A stretch of 64,000 bases of DNA from Corynebacterium mustelae (GCF_001020985.1 NZ_CP011542.1:1302001-1366000); one strand, 5' to 3'. Counted from the first letter of the stretch, positions 16,548-26,777 are shown. Translations and numbers: made by a program. The notes: generated by a model from the sequence alone, not told the origin.

Positions 16548-18218
16548 CTATGGAACTACCGGTGCCATAACCGAAAGTACGTTGGTTTGGAGGAATACCA
16601 GGCAGCAAACCACGAAGAGGAGAAGGAAGGACCAACCAACCACTGCCTTGAAGATATCGGATTCCTTGCCTTCCATAGATACCGCCGTTGCAGCAATAGC
16701 CAAGGATTGTGGTGAGATCATCTTGCCAACCACACCACCGGTCGTGTTGGCGGCCAGCATCAGGTCTGGGTTAAGCCCAGCGTGCTGAGCTGCGGTGACC
16801 TGGAGGTTACCAAACAAAGCGTTAGCCGAGGTGTCAGAACCTGTTACTGCAGTACCCACCCAACCCAAGGTCGGAGCGAGGAATGCGTAGATTGCGCCAA
16901 GCGAAGCGACATATTGGCCGATCGCGATGGTTTGGCCAGAGTAGTTCATGACGTAGGCCAAACCCAAAACCAACATGATGGTTACGGCCGACCACCGCAT
17001 GCGGTACCACACGGAGCCGAATTCCTTAACCACTTGGGCGGCAGAAAGCGAATACTTGCCATTCTCGTTGAAGATCGCGTACACGACGGCGACAATGATG
17101 CCAGAAATTAGCAGAAGCGAACCAGGGTTGTGAATCAAGAAGAAGGTGTAGGCCGATTTCACCGGTTCGCCGGAGGCAGTGACCAAACGCTCAGAAAGGA
17201 GTGGCCATTCGAAGGATACCTTGGGGGTCTTCAGTAATGCCGGAATGGTGGAGCCGAGGTTAGCAATACCGAAGATTACGGTCACGACAGCGTAAGGCAT
17301 AAGGGCCATCCATACCCGGCGGGCGGGAAGTTCTTCAGCTGTTGCCGCTGGTGGAAGATCCATGCGCTTGCGCATTTCGTCAATGCCGACTGGGTTCCAG
17401 AACCGCAGGAATACGAAGGCAACACCCAGGGAAACGATACAAGCCACGACGTCGGTGAGCTGGTATGCAAAGTAATTGGACGTAGCCCACTGGGCAATCG
17501 CGAAGGAAATACCAATAACGAATGCCGGAATCCAGGCTTCTTTGACACCCTTCATACCATCAAGGATGAACAACAAGATTGCGGGAACAAATACCGCGAT
17601 CAGTGGTGCCTGATGGCCGACGATTGCAGCGATATTTTCGGTTTGTTCCACGGTGCGGCCGGAGACTTCACCAGCAGTGGTAATTGGGATAGCGACGGCG
17701 CCGAAGGCGACCGGGGCGGTATTGGCAAGCAAGACAACGATCGCTGCTTTGAGGGGTTTGATACCAAGTGCCAGAATCATAGTTGCGGTGATAGCAACTG
17801 GCGCGCCGAAACCAGCGAGAGCTTCAAGCAAACCACCGAAACAGAAAGCGATGAGAATTGCTTGGATACGCACATCGCCGTCGCCAAGTTTGTCAAAGGT
17901 GCGGCGCAGGTCTTCAAAACGGCCGGAGGCTACCGTAATTTGGTAGAACCAGATGGCCATAACAATTACCCAAACGATGGGCAAAAGTCCGAATAAGCCA
18001 CCGCGTAGCGCGGACATGAGGGCGAGGTCGGTGGGCATATTAAAGCCGAAAATTGCAACAAGGATTGCGGCTAGGGTCGCTACTGCGGCAGAAACATGGG
18101 CGCGTGCTTTAACGCCTATGAGCATTATGAAAAACGTCACTAGTGGGATACACGCCACTAGGGCGGATAATCCAAGACTGCCGCCAACTGCGTCGGTCAC
18201 AGCGGTGAAGGTGTTCAC
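16548..18218 (-). CDS. lctP: L-lactate permease
   Basis: 556 residues, almost entirely hydrophobic with about 12-14 membrane segments: a member of the lactate permease (LctP/LldP) family that imports L-lactate with protons. Recognisable family stretches are FCFGGLLEALAGFGAPVAI, LLANTAPVAFGA, HNPGSLLLISGI and TGSDTSANALFGNLQVTAA. Translation starts at GTG 18218 with AAGGAG 5 bases upstream. Placed upstream of lutABC on the same strand, it supplies the substrate for LutABC. A 16-bp inverted repeat just upstream (18261-18276) is a probable operator for a lactate-responsive repressor, which is not encoded in the window. Confidence 0.94.
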   Translation of the reverse strand: MNTFTAVTDAVGGSLGLSALVACIPLVTFFIMLIGVKARAHVSAAVATLAAILVAIFGFNMPTDLALMSALRGGLFGLLPIVWVIVMAIWFYQITVASGRFEDLRRTFDKLGDGDVRIQAILIAFCFGGLLEALAGFGAPVAITATMILALGIKPLKAAIVVLLANTAPVAFGAVAIPITTAGEVSGRTVEQTENIAAIVGHQAPLIAVFVPAILLFILDGMKGVKEAWIPAFVIGISFAIAQWATSNYFAYQLTDVVACIVSLGVAFVFLRFWNPVGIDEMRKRMDLPPAATAEELPARRVWMALMPYAVVTVIFGIANLGSTIPALLKTPKVSFEWPLLSERLVTASGEPVKSAYTFFLIHNPGSLLLISGIIVAVVYAIFNENGKYSLSAAQVVKEFGSVWYRMRWSAVTIMLVLGLAYVMNYSGQTIAIGQYVASLGAIYAFLAPTLGWVGTAVTGSDTSANALFGNLQVTAAQHAGLNPDLMLAANTTGGVVGKMISPQSLAIAATAVSMEGKESDIFKAVVGWSFLLLFVVCCLVFLQTNVLSVMAPVVP

Positions 18219-18260
18219 TGTAACTCCTTAACAGACATCGATGGGTCAAAATGGGCTGTG

Positions 18261-18301
18261 TGTTAGTTTTCTAACAAGGGTTTTTGCGAGTTAGTAATAT
18301 A
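18261..18301 (-). promoter_or_regulatory. lctP promoter with perfect inverted-repeat operator
   Basis: TGTTAGTTTTCTAACA at 18261-18276 has 6-bp arms around TTTT. On the minus strand TATATT at 18301-18296 is a good -10, putting the start site near 18288 and the repeat at about +12 to +27, a repressing position. The half-site differs from the TNGTNNNACNA pattern I recall for FadR-type lactate regulators, so the regulator is not identified. Confidence 0.5.
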
Positions 18302-18599
18302 AATCTCTTTCTTGGAAGAAGCTAAAGTACTTCACACATCGGATTCAAGTGTAATTGTTGAACTGTGAAATTCCGGTACCGGACGGGTAAAGCAGTTTCG
18401 CTTTTCGACGAGGTGGGTAAACAGAGAAAAAAGGAGCGATCTTAACAAAGGCCAAGCTGAGGGTGACTATATTCAGCTCATCTTGTTGCTAAGGCCAAAC
18501 TTTATTGAGTGATGTATATCTCAAATTTCTCCGGAACTTTTATCGAATAAAACCGTTCCGATGGTGTCACAGCGCCACAGTATCTAGCAACCTGCATTC

Positions 18600-18635
18600 T
18601 TATCTTCAACCTTTAGTAGGTTACACTCTTTCGTT
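18600..18635 (+). promoter_or_regulatory. Putative leaderless argS promoter
   Basis: TACACT at 18622-18627 ends 8 bases before the ATG at 18636, with TTATCT 16 bp upstream. No Shine-Dalgarno sequence is present between the -10 and the ATG. Confidence 0.4.
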
Positions 18636-20288
18636 ATGACACCAGCGGATTTGGCACAGCTTATTAAAAATACCGCCGTGGAAGTTTTATCGTTCTACGG
18701 CCAGGACACCTCAGTTCTTCCAGATGTAGTAACGGTTGAACGTCCACGAAACCCAGAGCACGGCGACTACGCCACTAATCTGGCACTACAGCTGGCAAAT
18801 AAGGTTGGAATGAATCCTCGGGAGCTGGGCCAGTCGTTGGCTGAAGCATTATCTAAAAACGAGGCCATCGCCACTGCCGAAATAGCAGGCCCGGGTTTTA
18901 TCAACATCCGGCTTGCTGCGGAAGCTCAAGGAAAAATCGTCGCTGATATTCTTACAGCAGCAGAGAAATTTGGGCATTCGAACCGCTATCAGGACAAGGT
19001 TGTCAACCTTGAGTTTGTTTCCGCTAACCCCACCGGCCCGATTCACCTTGGTGGCGCACGGTGGGCTGCGGTAGGCGACTCATTGGGTCGGGTGCTTGCC
19101 GCCTCAGGGGCGCAGGTCACCCGGGAGTACTATTTCAATGATCACGGACGTCAGATTGATCGTTTCACCAACTCACTAATCGCAGCTGCTCAGGGACTTC
19201 CCACTCCAGAAGATGGCTACGGGGGCGCATACATTCAAGAGTATGCGGCCGCTATCGTCGAAAAGCACCCACATTTTTCGGATCTTCCGGAAGCGGAAAT
19301 GCACGAACTTTTCCGCGCCGAAGGCGTGGCGATGATGTTTGGTCACATCAAAGAGTCTTTACATGAATTTGGCGTCGATTTCGATGTGTACTTCCATGAA
19401 AATTCACTTTTTGAATCGGGTGCGGTAGATCGGGCCGTCGAAAAGCTCAAAGACAACGGCAATCTGTATCAACACGACGGTGCCTGGTGGTTGCGGTCGT
19501 CCAACTATGGCGATGACAAAGACCGGGTTGTCATTAAATCCGACGGTGATGCTGCCTATATCGCAGGAGACATCGCGTATGTAGCAGACAAGTTCGATCG
19601 CGGCCACAACCTCGCCATTTACATGCTTGGCGCTGATCACCATGGTTATATTTCCCGCCTGCGTGCGGCTGCTGCCGCGATGGGCTACGACCCGGAGCAC
19701 GTTGAGGTTCTCATTGGCCAAATGGTAAACCTGGTGCGTGGTGGGGAAACCGTGAAAATGAGTAAACGTGCCGGAACAGTCATCACCCTTGATGATCTTG
19801 TGGAGGCCATCGGAATCGATGGCGCCCGGTATTCATTAGCACGCAGTTCTGTAGATTCCACCCTCGACATTGACCTAGCACTATGGGCATCGCAATCCTC
19901 CGACAACCCGGTGTACTACGTTCAATATGGACACGCTCGGCTGTGTTCGGTGGCGCGGAAAGCCGCAGATGCAGGCGTTAGCGTGGATAACCCAGATTTG
20001 TCGCTACTAACCCATGAACGCGAAGGCGACCTTATTCGCACCTTGGGTGAATTCCCGTCGGTGGTCAACGCCGCAGCGCAATTGCGGGAACCACATCGCA
20101 TTGCACGCTACGCAGAGGAGCTCGCAGGAACCTTCCACCGGTTCTATGACGTCTGCCAGATCCTGCCGAAGCAAGACGAAGAAATTCAACCGATCCATAC
20201 TGCCCGCTTCGCCTTGGCTATGGCCTCACGCCAGGTGTTAGCCAATGCACTTGGCCTGCTCGGGGTGACCGCACCGGAGCGGATGTAA
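18636..20288 (+). CDS. argS: Arginyl-tRNA synthetase
   Basis: 550-residue class I aminoacyl-tRNA synthetase charging tRNA-Arg in the cytoplasm. The N-terminal additional domain (about 1-100) includes [13 protein letters not shown]. The HIGH-type motif is in [13 protein letters not shown] near residue 130, and the KMSKS-type motif reads [12 protein letters not shown] near residue 375. The C-terminal DALR anticodon-binding domain ends [10 protein letters not shown], the usual end for this enzyme. The ATG at 18636 directly follows a -10 element. The stop lies 3 bases before lysA, the argS-lysA pairing known in corynebacteria. Confidence 0.97.
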   Translation: MTPADLAQLIKNTAVEVLSFYGQDTSVLPDVVTVERPRNPEHGDYATNLALQLANKVGMNPRELGQSLAEALSKNEAIATAEIAGPGFINIRLAAEAQGKIVADILTAAEKFGHSNRYQDKVVNLEFVSANPTGPIHLGGARWAAVGDSLGRVLAASGAQVTREYYFNDHGRQIDRFTNSLIAAAQGLPTPEDGYGGAYIQEYAAAIVEKHPHFSDLPEAEMHELFRAEGVAMMFGHIKESLHEFGVDFDVYFHENSLFESGAVDRAVEKLKDNGNLYQHDGAWWLRSSNYGDDKDRVVIKSDGDAAYIAGDIAYVADKFDRGHNLAIYMLGADHHGYISRLRAAAAAMGYDPEHVEVLIGQMVNLVRGGETVKMSKRAGTVITLDDLVEAIGIDGARYSLARSSVDSTLDIDLALWASQSSDNPVYYVQYGHARLCSVARKAADAGVSVDNPDLSLLTHEREGDLIRTLGEFPSVVNAAAQLREPHRIARYAEELAGTFHRFYDVCQILPKQDEEIQPIHTARFALAMASRQVLANALGLLGVTAPERM

Positions 20289-20291
20289 CAG

Positions 20292-21764
20292 ATGTCAAAC
20301 CGTAATCACTTGCGAGCCGATGATGTCAAAGCCGCCTCCAAGGTTGCACGCGTTCGCTCAGCAAATCCTAAAAACGTTGCGACCGATCACAGCGTTGGCT
20401 GTTTCAATGGTCTACCCGCCCATGTGTGGCCCCGGACCGCGATTCGGCAGGAAAACGGTGAGATTTCTATCGGCGGGGTGTCGCTAAGCCAGATCGCTTC
20501 CACTTACGGCACCCCGGTGTTTGTTGTCGACGAATCCGATTTTCGTTCCCGCTGTCGCGACATGGCTGCCGCCTTCAACGGCGCCGAAAACGTACACTAC
20601 GCAGCGAAAGCGTTTCTTACGTCCCGGATAGCTGGGTGGGTAGGTGAAGAAGGACTCTCCTTAGACATTGCATCGCTAGGCGAGCTACAAGTCGCATTGC
20701 ATGCAGGTTTCCCTGCAACCAGAATCGCGGCACACGGAAATAACAAGAGCAAGGAATTCCTACGTACCTGCGTAGACAATTCTGTCAGTCACGTCATTTT
20801 AGATTCTCACCAGGAAATTGAAGACTTAAACGACGTCGCCGCATCTTTGGGGAAAATACAAGACGTGTTGGTTCGGGTGAAACCAGGTGTAGATGCCCAT
20901 ACACATGAGTTCATTGCAACCGCACACGAGGATCAAAAATTTGGATTCTCACTGGCATCCGGGTCTGCTTTCCAGGCTGCTCGTAGGGTGACCGAATTGC
21001 CGCACCTGCGGTTAGTGGGACTGCATTGCCACGTCGGATCACAAGTCTTTGATGCAGAGGGTTTTTCTCTCGCAGCGGAACGCGTGTTGAAGCTTTACGG
21101 CCAGGTGCGCGCCGAAACCGCTGTCGGGGAAGAATTCAATATCTTGGACTTAGGTGGCGGATACGGCATTGCTTATGTGGAAGAAGAATCGCCGTTGGAT
21201 GTCCACGGGGTTGCTGCCGACCTGCTTTCACGGGTTGAGAACTACGCTCGCCGCCACAACATCCCATTCCCACAGGTGATGGTGGAACCTGGTCGGGCTA
21301 TCGCAGGCCCCAGCACAGTGACCGTATATCGCGTCGGAACAGTTAAGGACGTAACTGTGGACGACAATGCTTCTCGCAGATACCTATCTGTTGACGGTGG
21401 TATCAGCGACAACATCCGCCCAGCGCTATACGAAGCCGAATACGACATTCGAGTTGTCGACGGGTTCAAAGACGGTACCCTGATTGCTAGCCGGGTGGTT
21501 GGTTCTCACTGCGAATCTGGCGATATTCTCATCCACGACAAAGCGCTGCCCGATAACATCACTACCGGTGATTTAGTGGCCCTGGCGGCGACCGGAGCGT
21601 ACTGCTACTCAATGTCTAGCCGATACAACATGATGATGCGGCCAGCTATTGTCAGCGTGTGCGATGGTAAGGCTGAGCTGATGGTACGCCGGGAAACCAT
21701 TGAGGATTTTCTGGCTCTCGAAGTGCCAGTTATTAAACCACCAGCGAATCTAAAAGAACAATAA
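20292..21764 (+). CDS. lysA: Diaminopimelate decarboxylase
   Basis: 490 residues; converts meso-diaminopimelate to L-lysine, the last step of lysine synthesis, using PLP. The Schiff-base lysine is in [10 protein letters not shown]. Other family motifs are [48 protein letters not shown] and [13 protein letters not shown]. Compared with the C. glutamicum enzyme as I recall it (starting just before LPAHVWPR), there are about 30 extra N-terminal residues ([17 protein letters not shown]...). No better in-frame start lies nearer; GGAG at 20277-20280 supports the ATG at 20292. Co-transcribed with argS. Confidence 0.96.
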   Translation: MSNRNHLRADDVKAASKVARVRSANPKNVATDHSVGCFNGLPAHVWPRTAIRQENGEISIGGVSLSQIASTYGTPVFVVDESDFRSRCRDMAAAFNGAENVHYAAKAFLTSRIAGWVGEEGLSLDIASLGELQVALHAGFPATRIAAHGNNKSKEFLRTCVDNSVSHVILDSHQEIEDLNDVAASLGKIQDVLVRVKPGVDAHTHEFIATAHEDQKFGFSLASGSAFQAARRVTELPHLRLVGLHCHVGSQVFDAEGFSLAAERVLKLYGQVRAETAVGEEFNILDLGGGYGIAYVEEESPLDVHGVAADLLSRVENYARRHNIPFPQVMVEPGRAIAGPSTVTVYRVGTVKDVTVDDNASRRYLSVDGGISDNIRPALYEAEYDIRVVDGFKDGTLIASRVVGSHCESGDILIHDKALPDNITTGDLVALAATGAYCYSMSSRYNMMMRPAIVSVCDGKAELMVRRETIEDFLALEVPVIKPPANLKEQ

Positions 21765-21906
21765 CTTTGACCCAGTCTTTTTTAAAAGAACCCATTATTT
21801 TAGTGAAAGTGCTGAAATCGCTGAATATGTGTGGTTATAAATTAAGGTGCAGCGTTCACCGAAACTAACCACCTTACCCGGGACCGATAAGAAAGACTGC
21901 ACAGCA

Positions 21907-23316
21907 ATGGCTAAGGACGATCCTTTGTGGGGCGACGGCACCGATAGAGACGAATTTTTACGTGAGCTTGATGCCGCCGCCATCCGCTATTTGTCGGAAA
22001 ATAGCGAGGATATCCTAGGTAAACTAGATTCGCTTCCCATCAATCAACTGCTGAGCTTGCCGTTCCATGTCCCTTATGGCCCACTACAAATAGCGATCTG
22101 GGAAGAATGCGTTAAACGACAAGAATTGCAGCATCCAGCGGATACCGCAGGGCCCGCTGCAGCACGCCTTAACCTCGTTGATGCCCTCGCGATGGGTGGG
22201 CAACTTCATCAAGTGCCTGCGGTGTTCGAATTGGTGGAGGATTATTATTACGACTCATGGGGTGCAGAACAACACCCGGAATTTTTAGAGCATTTTGCCT
22301 GGCACTATCGCAATTACATCCAGGCGCTTACCGACGATCCAACCACACCAGCCGATGAGCTTCACGCGGCTCTTGGGCGGATGAAGGAACTCTATATCTC
22401 GCTTAACGACGATATGAAGAGTTATTACCTGAGGGCATACCAGGTTCATAAAGAACTCGGTGAAGAACAAGAAGCCGCCGAACTACGCGAACTGTGGCTA
22501 AACACCCCATCCTCGAAATTATCAGACTGTACTGGTTGCGATCCGGTGTACGTGGTGAAAATGCATGCAGCTATAGGGGATTGGGAACAAGCCGTAGCTG
22601 TTGGCGAAACTGCACTGGAACATCCTGATCTTTTGTGCGATGCGCAACCAGAAAACCTATATCTTTCACTGCTCACGCCGTGGCTAAGAACCGGTGCGGA
22701 TAACGTGGCAATCGAAGCCCACCTTGATGCATTAAACCGAGACATCACAAGCCCCATTTTTCTCGATCACTTCCCCGATCATTTCATGTACCTAGGGCTA
22801 TCAGGAGCCGCAGGCAGACCCCGTCGGTTGGAGTTAGGACTTGTGTTATTTTCGCACTACATTAAATGGTGGCAACACGCAGAATCACCCCGGGTTCTTA
22901 TGAATCTAGCCGCGTCCGTCGCCTTTTTCCTAACCCAGATTAAGCAACAAAACCGGCAACTACAGTGCATCCTTCCCGGCTCCCAATTGCCGTGGGTTTG
23001 CGCACCAGACATCAAGGAACCAACCATCACCCAGGCTCGACAGTGGTGTGCGGACATAGCACTCGCGTTGGCACAGCAATTTGATGCACGTATAGGAACC
23101 CGATTCCCACATACAGTGGCGGAAATGACTTATCTCATGGATAAGACCCCGCCCATCCAGCCGCTGGGTCGACAAAGTCGACTGGAGCGGATGTTTGAGC
23201 AAGGTCAAATTCTTGTGGCAACCGATGCCGTGACTCGCGCAACCATGCTGAAATTTAAAGCAAAAACCTTGTACGCATTCGTTGTCGATTTCGTTGATCG
23301 ACGCAAAAATAGCTGA
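21907..23316 (+). CDS. Conserved hypothetical protein, helical-repeat-like
   Basis: A 469-residue soluble protein I do not recognise. It is rich in helices and aromatic residues, with segments that look like TPR-type repeats (IWEECVKRQELQHPADTAGPA; AYQVHKELGEEQEAAELRELW; MHAAIGDWEQAVAVGETALEHPD). A small cysteine pair appears in SDCTGCDPVYV. The ATG at 21907 (MAKDDPLWGDG) was chosen; a GTG at 21847 is possible but AAGG abuts it with no spacing. No signal peptide, membrane span or catalytic motif is seen. It sits between lysA and hom, and its stop abuts the stop of the opposite-strand gene with no base between. Confidence 0.7.
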   Translation: MAKDDPLWGDGTDRDEFLRELDAAAIRYLSENSEDILGKLDSLPINQLLSLPFHVPYGPLQIAIWEECVKRQELQHPADTAGPAAARLNLVDALAMGGQLHQVPAVFELVEDYYYDSWGAEQHPEFLEHFAWHYRNYIQALTDDPTTPADELHAALGRMKELYISLNDDMKSYYLRAYQVHKELGEEQEAAELRELWLNTPSSKLSDCTGCDPVYVVKMHAAIGDWEQAVAVGETALEHPDLLCDAQPENLYLSLLTPWLRTGADNVAIEAHLDALNRDITSPIFLDHFPDHFMYLGLSGAAGRPRRLELGLVLFSHYIKWWQHAESPRVLMNLAASVAFFLTQIKQQNRQLQCILPGSQLPWVCAPDIKEPTITQARQWCADIALALAQQFDARIGTRFPHTVAEMTYLMDKTPPIQPLGRQSRLERMFEQGQILVATDAVTRATMLKFKAKTLYAFVVDFVDRRKNS

Positions 23317-23721
23317 TTACTTTTCTAATTCACCATTCCACGCATCAAGCCCCTCATCCAGGTGGGCGATATTGGAAAAACCCGCCAATTCCATAACTGC
23401 GATAGCGCCGGAACTACGGTTTCCAGATCTGCAATACACCGCATACTCTTTAGATTGATCAAGCTCTAGGATCTTATTTCCAAATTCAGGATCATCAACA
23501 TCGAAATTCACGGCGCCGGGAATGTGTCCGGAATCATATTCCGCCGGGCTACGCACATCAATGATTGTGGCGCCATTATCTATAGCTGCAGAAAAATCTG
23601 GGTCGGTGGTGTCAGAACCATCTGCTGTGGCACCAAGAGAACCACAGGAAGCTAAAGTGCAGGTGGTGATAATAATAAGCGCAGCATTCACACAGCTGCG
23701 CACGAACGGGGAAGATTTCAT
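23317..23721 (-). CDS. Rhodanese-domain lipoprotein
   Basis: 134 residues. The N-terminus MKSSPFVRSCVNAALIIITTCTLASC is a lipoprotein signal with lipobox LASC, so the mature protein is anchored by its Cys on the outer face of the membrane. The rest is a single rhodanese domain: TIIDVRSPAEYDSGHIPGAVN, then the active-site loop YCRSGNRSS with the catalytic Cys. It probably transfers or handles sulfur or redox groups outside the cytoplasm. The start at 23721 fits a TATGAT -10 at 23745-23740, which rules out the longer upstream frame. Transcribed opposite to its neighbours; its stop directly touches that of the preceding gene. Confidence 0.87.
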   Translation of the reverse strand: MKSSPFVRSCVNAALIIITTCTLASCGSLGATADGSDTTDPDFSAAIDNGATIIDVRSPAEYDSGHIPGAVNFDVDDPEFGNKILELDQSKEYAVYCRSGNRSSGAIAVMELAGFSNIAHLDEGLDAWNGELEK

Positions 23722-23984
23722 GCCTATTATTATGCGCATATCATAATGAAAGAAAATCTGGTTTACACAGATTGGGGGAGTGCCATAACCGAGTTTTAGG
23801 ACAGTAGTGAATGAAATCAGGGGGAGAAAGACGCAAGTTCCGTGCACAATCCTCTACAATTCTAGGAATGTTGCGTGTTACACGACGCACAGTAGCACTT
23901 ATAGTTGCCATACACCGGGCATCGTAACGCACAACAACGCCCTGGCGTACCAACAAAAACCACCATAATATTTCTGGGAGCACC

Positions 23985-25331
23985 ATGACCGAGCAACAAA
24001 ATCCATCAACATTCAACCCCGGTAAAGGCGCAGGTTCGGCTGTCGGCGTTGCAATTTTGGGCTATGGCACCGTAGGCTCCCAAGTTCTGCGACTAATGTT
24101 GGAAAACGCCGATGAATTCGCTCACCGCGCTGGAGGTCCGTTGGAGGTGCGTGGTGTGGCTGTTTCTAACGTCGAAAAGCACAACGGCACGCTTGCGGAC
24201 GAAAAAGGTTTGCTCACCAACGACGCCCGCAGCCTGATCTCCCGAGATGATGTTGATTTAGTAGTCGAAGTGATCGGCGGAATCGACTATCCACGCGAGC
24301 TGGTTCTCGCCGCGCTACGCAGCGGAAAATCCGTTGTTACTGCAAACAAAGCGCTGGTTGCCGCTCACTCAGCCGAATTAGCAGAAGCCGCTGACGCAGC
24401 GGGTGTGGATCTCTACTTTGAAGCCGCAGTTGCCGCAGCGATCCCTGTAGTGGGGCCGCTGCGTCGTTCCCTAGCCGGCGACCGAATCACAAAAGTCGCA
24501 GGTATTGTCAACGGCACCACCAACTTCATCCTTGACGCCATGGATTCCACCGGCGCTAATTACGAAGACGTATTCGCCGAAGCTGACCGGCTAGGATACG
24601 TTGAAGCTGACCCATCTGCCGATGTTGAGGGACATGATGCCGCATCAAAAGCAGCAATCCTGGCTTCGCTTGCCTTCCACACCCGAGTTACCGCAGACGA
24701 CGTCTACTGCGAGGGAATCACCAAGATCAGCGCCGCCGATATTGATGTTGCCAAGTCGGCTGGATACACCATCAAACTTCTCGCAATCTGCGAACGGCTA
24801 GTTGACGACAGCGGCAACGAATCCGTCTCCGCACGAGTGCACCCCACCCTCGTCCCACGCAGCCACCCTCTCGCAAGCGTTAACAAGAGTTTCAACGCAA
24901 TCTTCGTCGAAGCCGAAGCGGCTGGTCGCCTCATGTTTTACGGAAACGGAGCGGGCGGTAACCCAACGGCTTCCGCAGTTCTTGGCGATATAGTAGGTGC
25001 CTCCCGCAACAAAGTATTCGGTGGGCGCGCACCTGGCGAATCCACCTACGCAAACCTACCAATCGCCGATTTTGGTGATGTCCCAACCCGCTACCACATC
25101 GACATGAACGTCGAAGATCGGGTTGGTGTTCTCGCCGAACTCACCCAAATCTTCGCAGCACACGGCATTTCTCTACGGACCGTGCGGCAGGAAGAACAAG
25201 AACAAAGCGCTAGGTTGCTGGTCATTACCCACACCGCCCGGGAAGCAGACCTATCCGCCACAGTCGCGGCACTAGCCGAAACGGACGCTGTGCTCAACGT
25301 CAATTCCGTCATCCGACTCGCAGGAGAATAA
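23985..25331 (+). CDS. hom: Homoserine dehydrogenase
   Basis: 448 residues; NAD(P)H-dependent reduction of aspartate semialdehyde to homoserine, the branch toward threonine and methionine. The N-terminal Rossmann motif is VAILGYGTVGSQV, followed by TANKALVAAH and the catalytic stretch VAGIVNGTTNFIL and EADPSADVEGHDAASKAAILA. The C-terminal ~90 residues form an ACT domain (YHIDMNVEDRVGVLAELTQIFAAHGISL), the site of threonine feedback control. The ATG at 23985 follows GGGAG. thrB begins 6 bases after the stop, so the two form the hom-thrB operon. Confidence 0.97.
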   Translation: MTEQQNPSTFNPGKGAGSAVGVAILGYGTVGSQVLRLMLENADEFAHRAGGPLEVRGVAVSNVEKHNGTLADEKGLLTNDARSLISRDDVDLVVEVIGGIDYPRELVLAALRSGKSVVTANKALVAAHSAELAEAADAAGVDLYFEAAVAAAIPVVGPLRRSLAGDRITKVAGIVNGTTNFILDAMDSTGANYEDVFAEADRLGYVEADPSADVEGHDAASKAAILASLAFHTRVTADDVYCEGITKISAADIDVAKSAGYTIKLLAICERLVDDSGNESVSARVHPTLVPRSHPLASVNKSFNAIFVEAEAAGRLMFYGNGAGGNPTASAVLGDIVGASRNKVFGGRAPGESTYANLPIADFGDVPTRYHIDMNVEDRVGVLAELTQIFAAHGISLRTVRQEEQEQSARLLVITHTAREADLSATVAALAETDAVLNVNSVIRLAGE

Positions 25332-25337
25332 CCAGCA

Positions 25338-26264
25338 ATGCCCATTGAGCTACCAATCGGGAAGAAAGTAACTGTCACCGTTCCTGGCTCCTCCGCTAAT
25401 CTGGGGCCAGGTTTCGATACCCTCGGTATGGCGGTATCCATTTACGACACGGTGGAAGTAGAGATCATTCCAGCCGGACTTGAGGTTGAGGTTTTCGGTG
25501 AAGGGCAGGGCGAATTACCGCTTGACGGCTCCCACCTGGTGGTTAAAGCAGTTCGGGCGGGATTAAAAGCCGCTGATGCTCACGCGCCGGGCCTTCGGGT
25601 TGTCTGCCACAACACGATCCCGCAATCGCGGGGCTTAGGCTCTTCTGCGGCAGCTGCGGTCGCCGGGGTGACTGCAGCTAATGGTTTGTGTGATTTTCCG
25701 CTAACCGAAGAACAAGTTGTGCAGCTTTCTTCGGCGTTCGAAGGACATCCAGACAATGCGGCTGCCTCTGTGCTGGGAAATGCTGTGGTGTCGTGGACGG
25801 AAATTCCGGTTGATGGACGTACTGAACCGCAATATAAGGCAGTAAGCATCCCGGTGCACGAATCGATCACCGCCATTGCCCTTGTGCCGGATTTTCATGC
25901 ATCCACTGAGGCGGTGCGGCGAGTCTTGCCGTCGGATGTGACTCATATTGATGCCCGGTTCAACGTTTCTCGGGTGGCGGTGATGACGGTTGCATTACAG
26001 CACCACCCAGAGTTGCTATGGGAAGGCACACGGGATCGATTGCACCAGCCGTATCGTGCGGATGTGCTTCCAGTTACTGCAGAATGGGTTAACCGCCTGC
26101 GCAATCGTGGATATGCTGCCTACCTGTCAGGCGCAGGTCCTACCTGCATGGTGTTAACGACCGAGCCAATTGATGCCGCTATACTTGACGACGCCCGCAC
26201 CGCCGGACTTCGAGTAATCGAGCTGTCAACAGCGGGCCCGGTAGAAGTAACAGTTGAGGCCTAG
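25338..26264 (+). CDS. thrB: Homoserine kinase
   Basis: 308 residues of the GHMP kinase family; phosphorylates homoserine in threonine synthesis. Motif 1 is [16 protein letters not shown] near the N-terminus, the ATP-binding motif is [16 protein letters not shown] near residue 95, and the C-terminal motif is [12 protein letters not shown]. The length is standard. It starts 6 bases after hom with GGAG in the preceding stop region. A small membrane-protein gene follows 25 bases downstream and probably shares the transcript. Confidence 0.97.
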   Translation: MPIELPIGKKVTVTVPGSSANLGPGFDTLGMAVSIYDTVEVEIIPAGLEVEVFGEGQGELPLDGSHLVVKAVRAGLKAADAHAPGLRVVCHNTIPQSRGLGSSAAAAVAGVTAANGLCDFPLTEEQVVQLSSAFEGHPDNAAASVLGNAVVSWTEIPVDGRTEPQYKAVSIPVHESITAIALVPDFHASTEAVRRVLPSDVTHIDARFNVSRVAVMTVALQHHPELLWEGTRDRLHQPYRADVLPVTAEWVNRLRNRGYAAYLSGAGPTCMVLTTEPIDAAILDDARTAGLRVIELSTAGPVEVTVEA

Positions 26265-26289
26265 AGCCACTAAGGAGAGGGGCGAACTT

Positions 26290-26709
26290 GTGCTGCGCAA
26301 AGTAGCCATTACCGTTATCGTTTTGCTTGCCGTCGGTGTGGGATCGATTGTATGGCTTTTTGGTTCCAGCGACTCCCTAGAAAAATATTTGGGGCAGCGC
26401 TCCATAAAAACGCAAGTAATGCTCAAGGACGTCCTGCGCGAGGCAGACCGTTACGTTATCGCTTGCCCTAACGTGACCGAAGCGGAGATCGCTGCAGTTA
26501 TCAGTGACAATTACAAAATAAGTGTTCCTGAAGGGGAGAACTATATCCTCAGCATTTCTGGTGGTGCCATAAAAACACTTAATTACGATCAATCAGCGAT
26601 TGACTTGTGCTCCGAATTTGATGGCAAGCGAATGTGGGAGGTAGCACCGGATCAGGCGCTCACCTTCACCCAGCCCGAGCAATCGGCTAAGTGGGTTTTG
26701 CAACCATAA
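26290..26709 (+). CDS. Small membrane-anchored protein of unknown function
   Basis: 139 residues from the GTG at 26290, chosen because GGAGAGG lies 9 bases upstream and because the encoded N-terminus (VLRKVAITVIVLLAVGVGSIVWLFG) is a clean membrane anchor or uncleaved signal. The remaining ~110 residues would lie outside the membrane and contain two cysteines (IACPN and DLCSEF) that could form a disulfide. I do not recognise a family. It is probably the last gene of the hom-thrB transcript, which ends at the hairpin right after its stop. Confidence 0.75.
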   Translation: MLRKVAITVIVLLAVGVGSIVWLFGSSDSLEKYLGQRSIKTQVMLKDVLREADRYVIACPNVTEAEIAAVISDNYKISVPEGENYILSISGGAIKTLNYDQSAIDLCSEFDGKRMWEVAPDQALTFTQPEQSAKWVLQP

Positions 26710-26716
26710 CTTGGTG

Positions 26717-26777
26717 TGGTGCCAAACCTAGAAGCGGCCGCTTGGAAGCCCGGCGGCCGCTTCTAGGTTTGGCACCA
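26717..26777. terminator. Bidirectional terminator with perfect 25-bp stem
   Basis: Left arm 26717-26741 begins TGGTGCCAAACC; right arm 26753-26777 is its exact reverse complement; the loop is 11 bases. It lies between two convergent genes: 7 bases past the stop at 26709 and immediately at the opposite-strand stop (26778). The plus strand continues TTATTTGTT; the minus strand continues ACTTG-rich sequence with no U-run. Confidence 0.8.

Larger units (their letters stand above)
18219..18635. other. 417-bp divergent promoter region between lctP and argS
   Basis: Contains the lctP operator and promoter (18261-18301), the perfect palindrome TCCGGTACCGGA at 18372-18383, one reverse copy of the over-represented motif (GCTTTTCGAC at 18400-18409), and the argS promoter immediately before 18636. 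No coding sequence is apparent. Confidence 0.5.
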
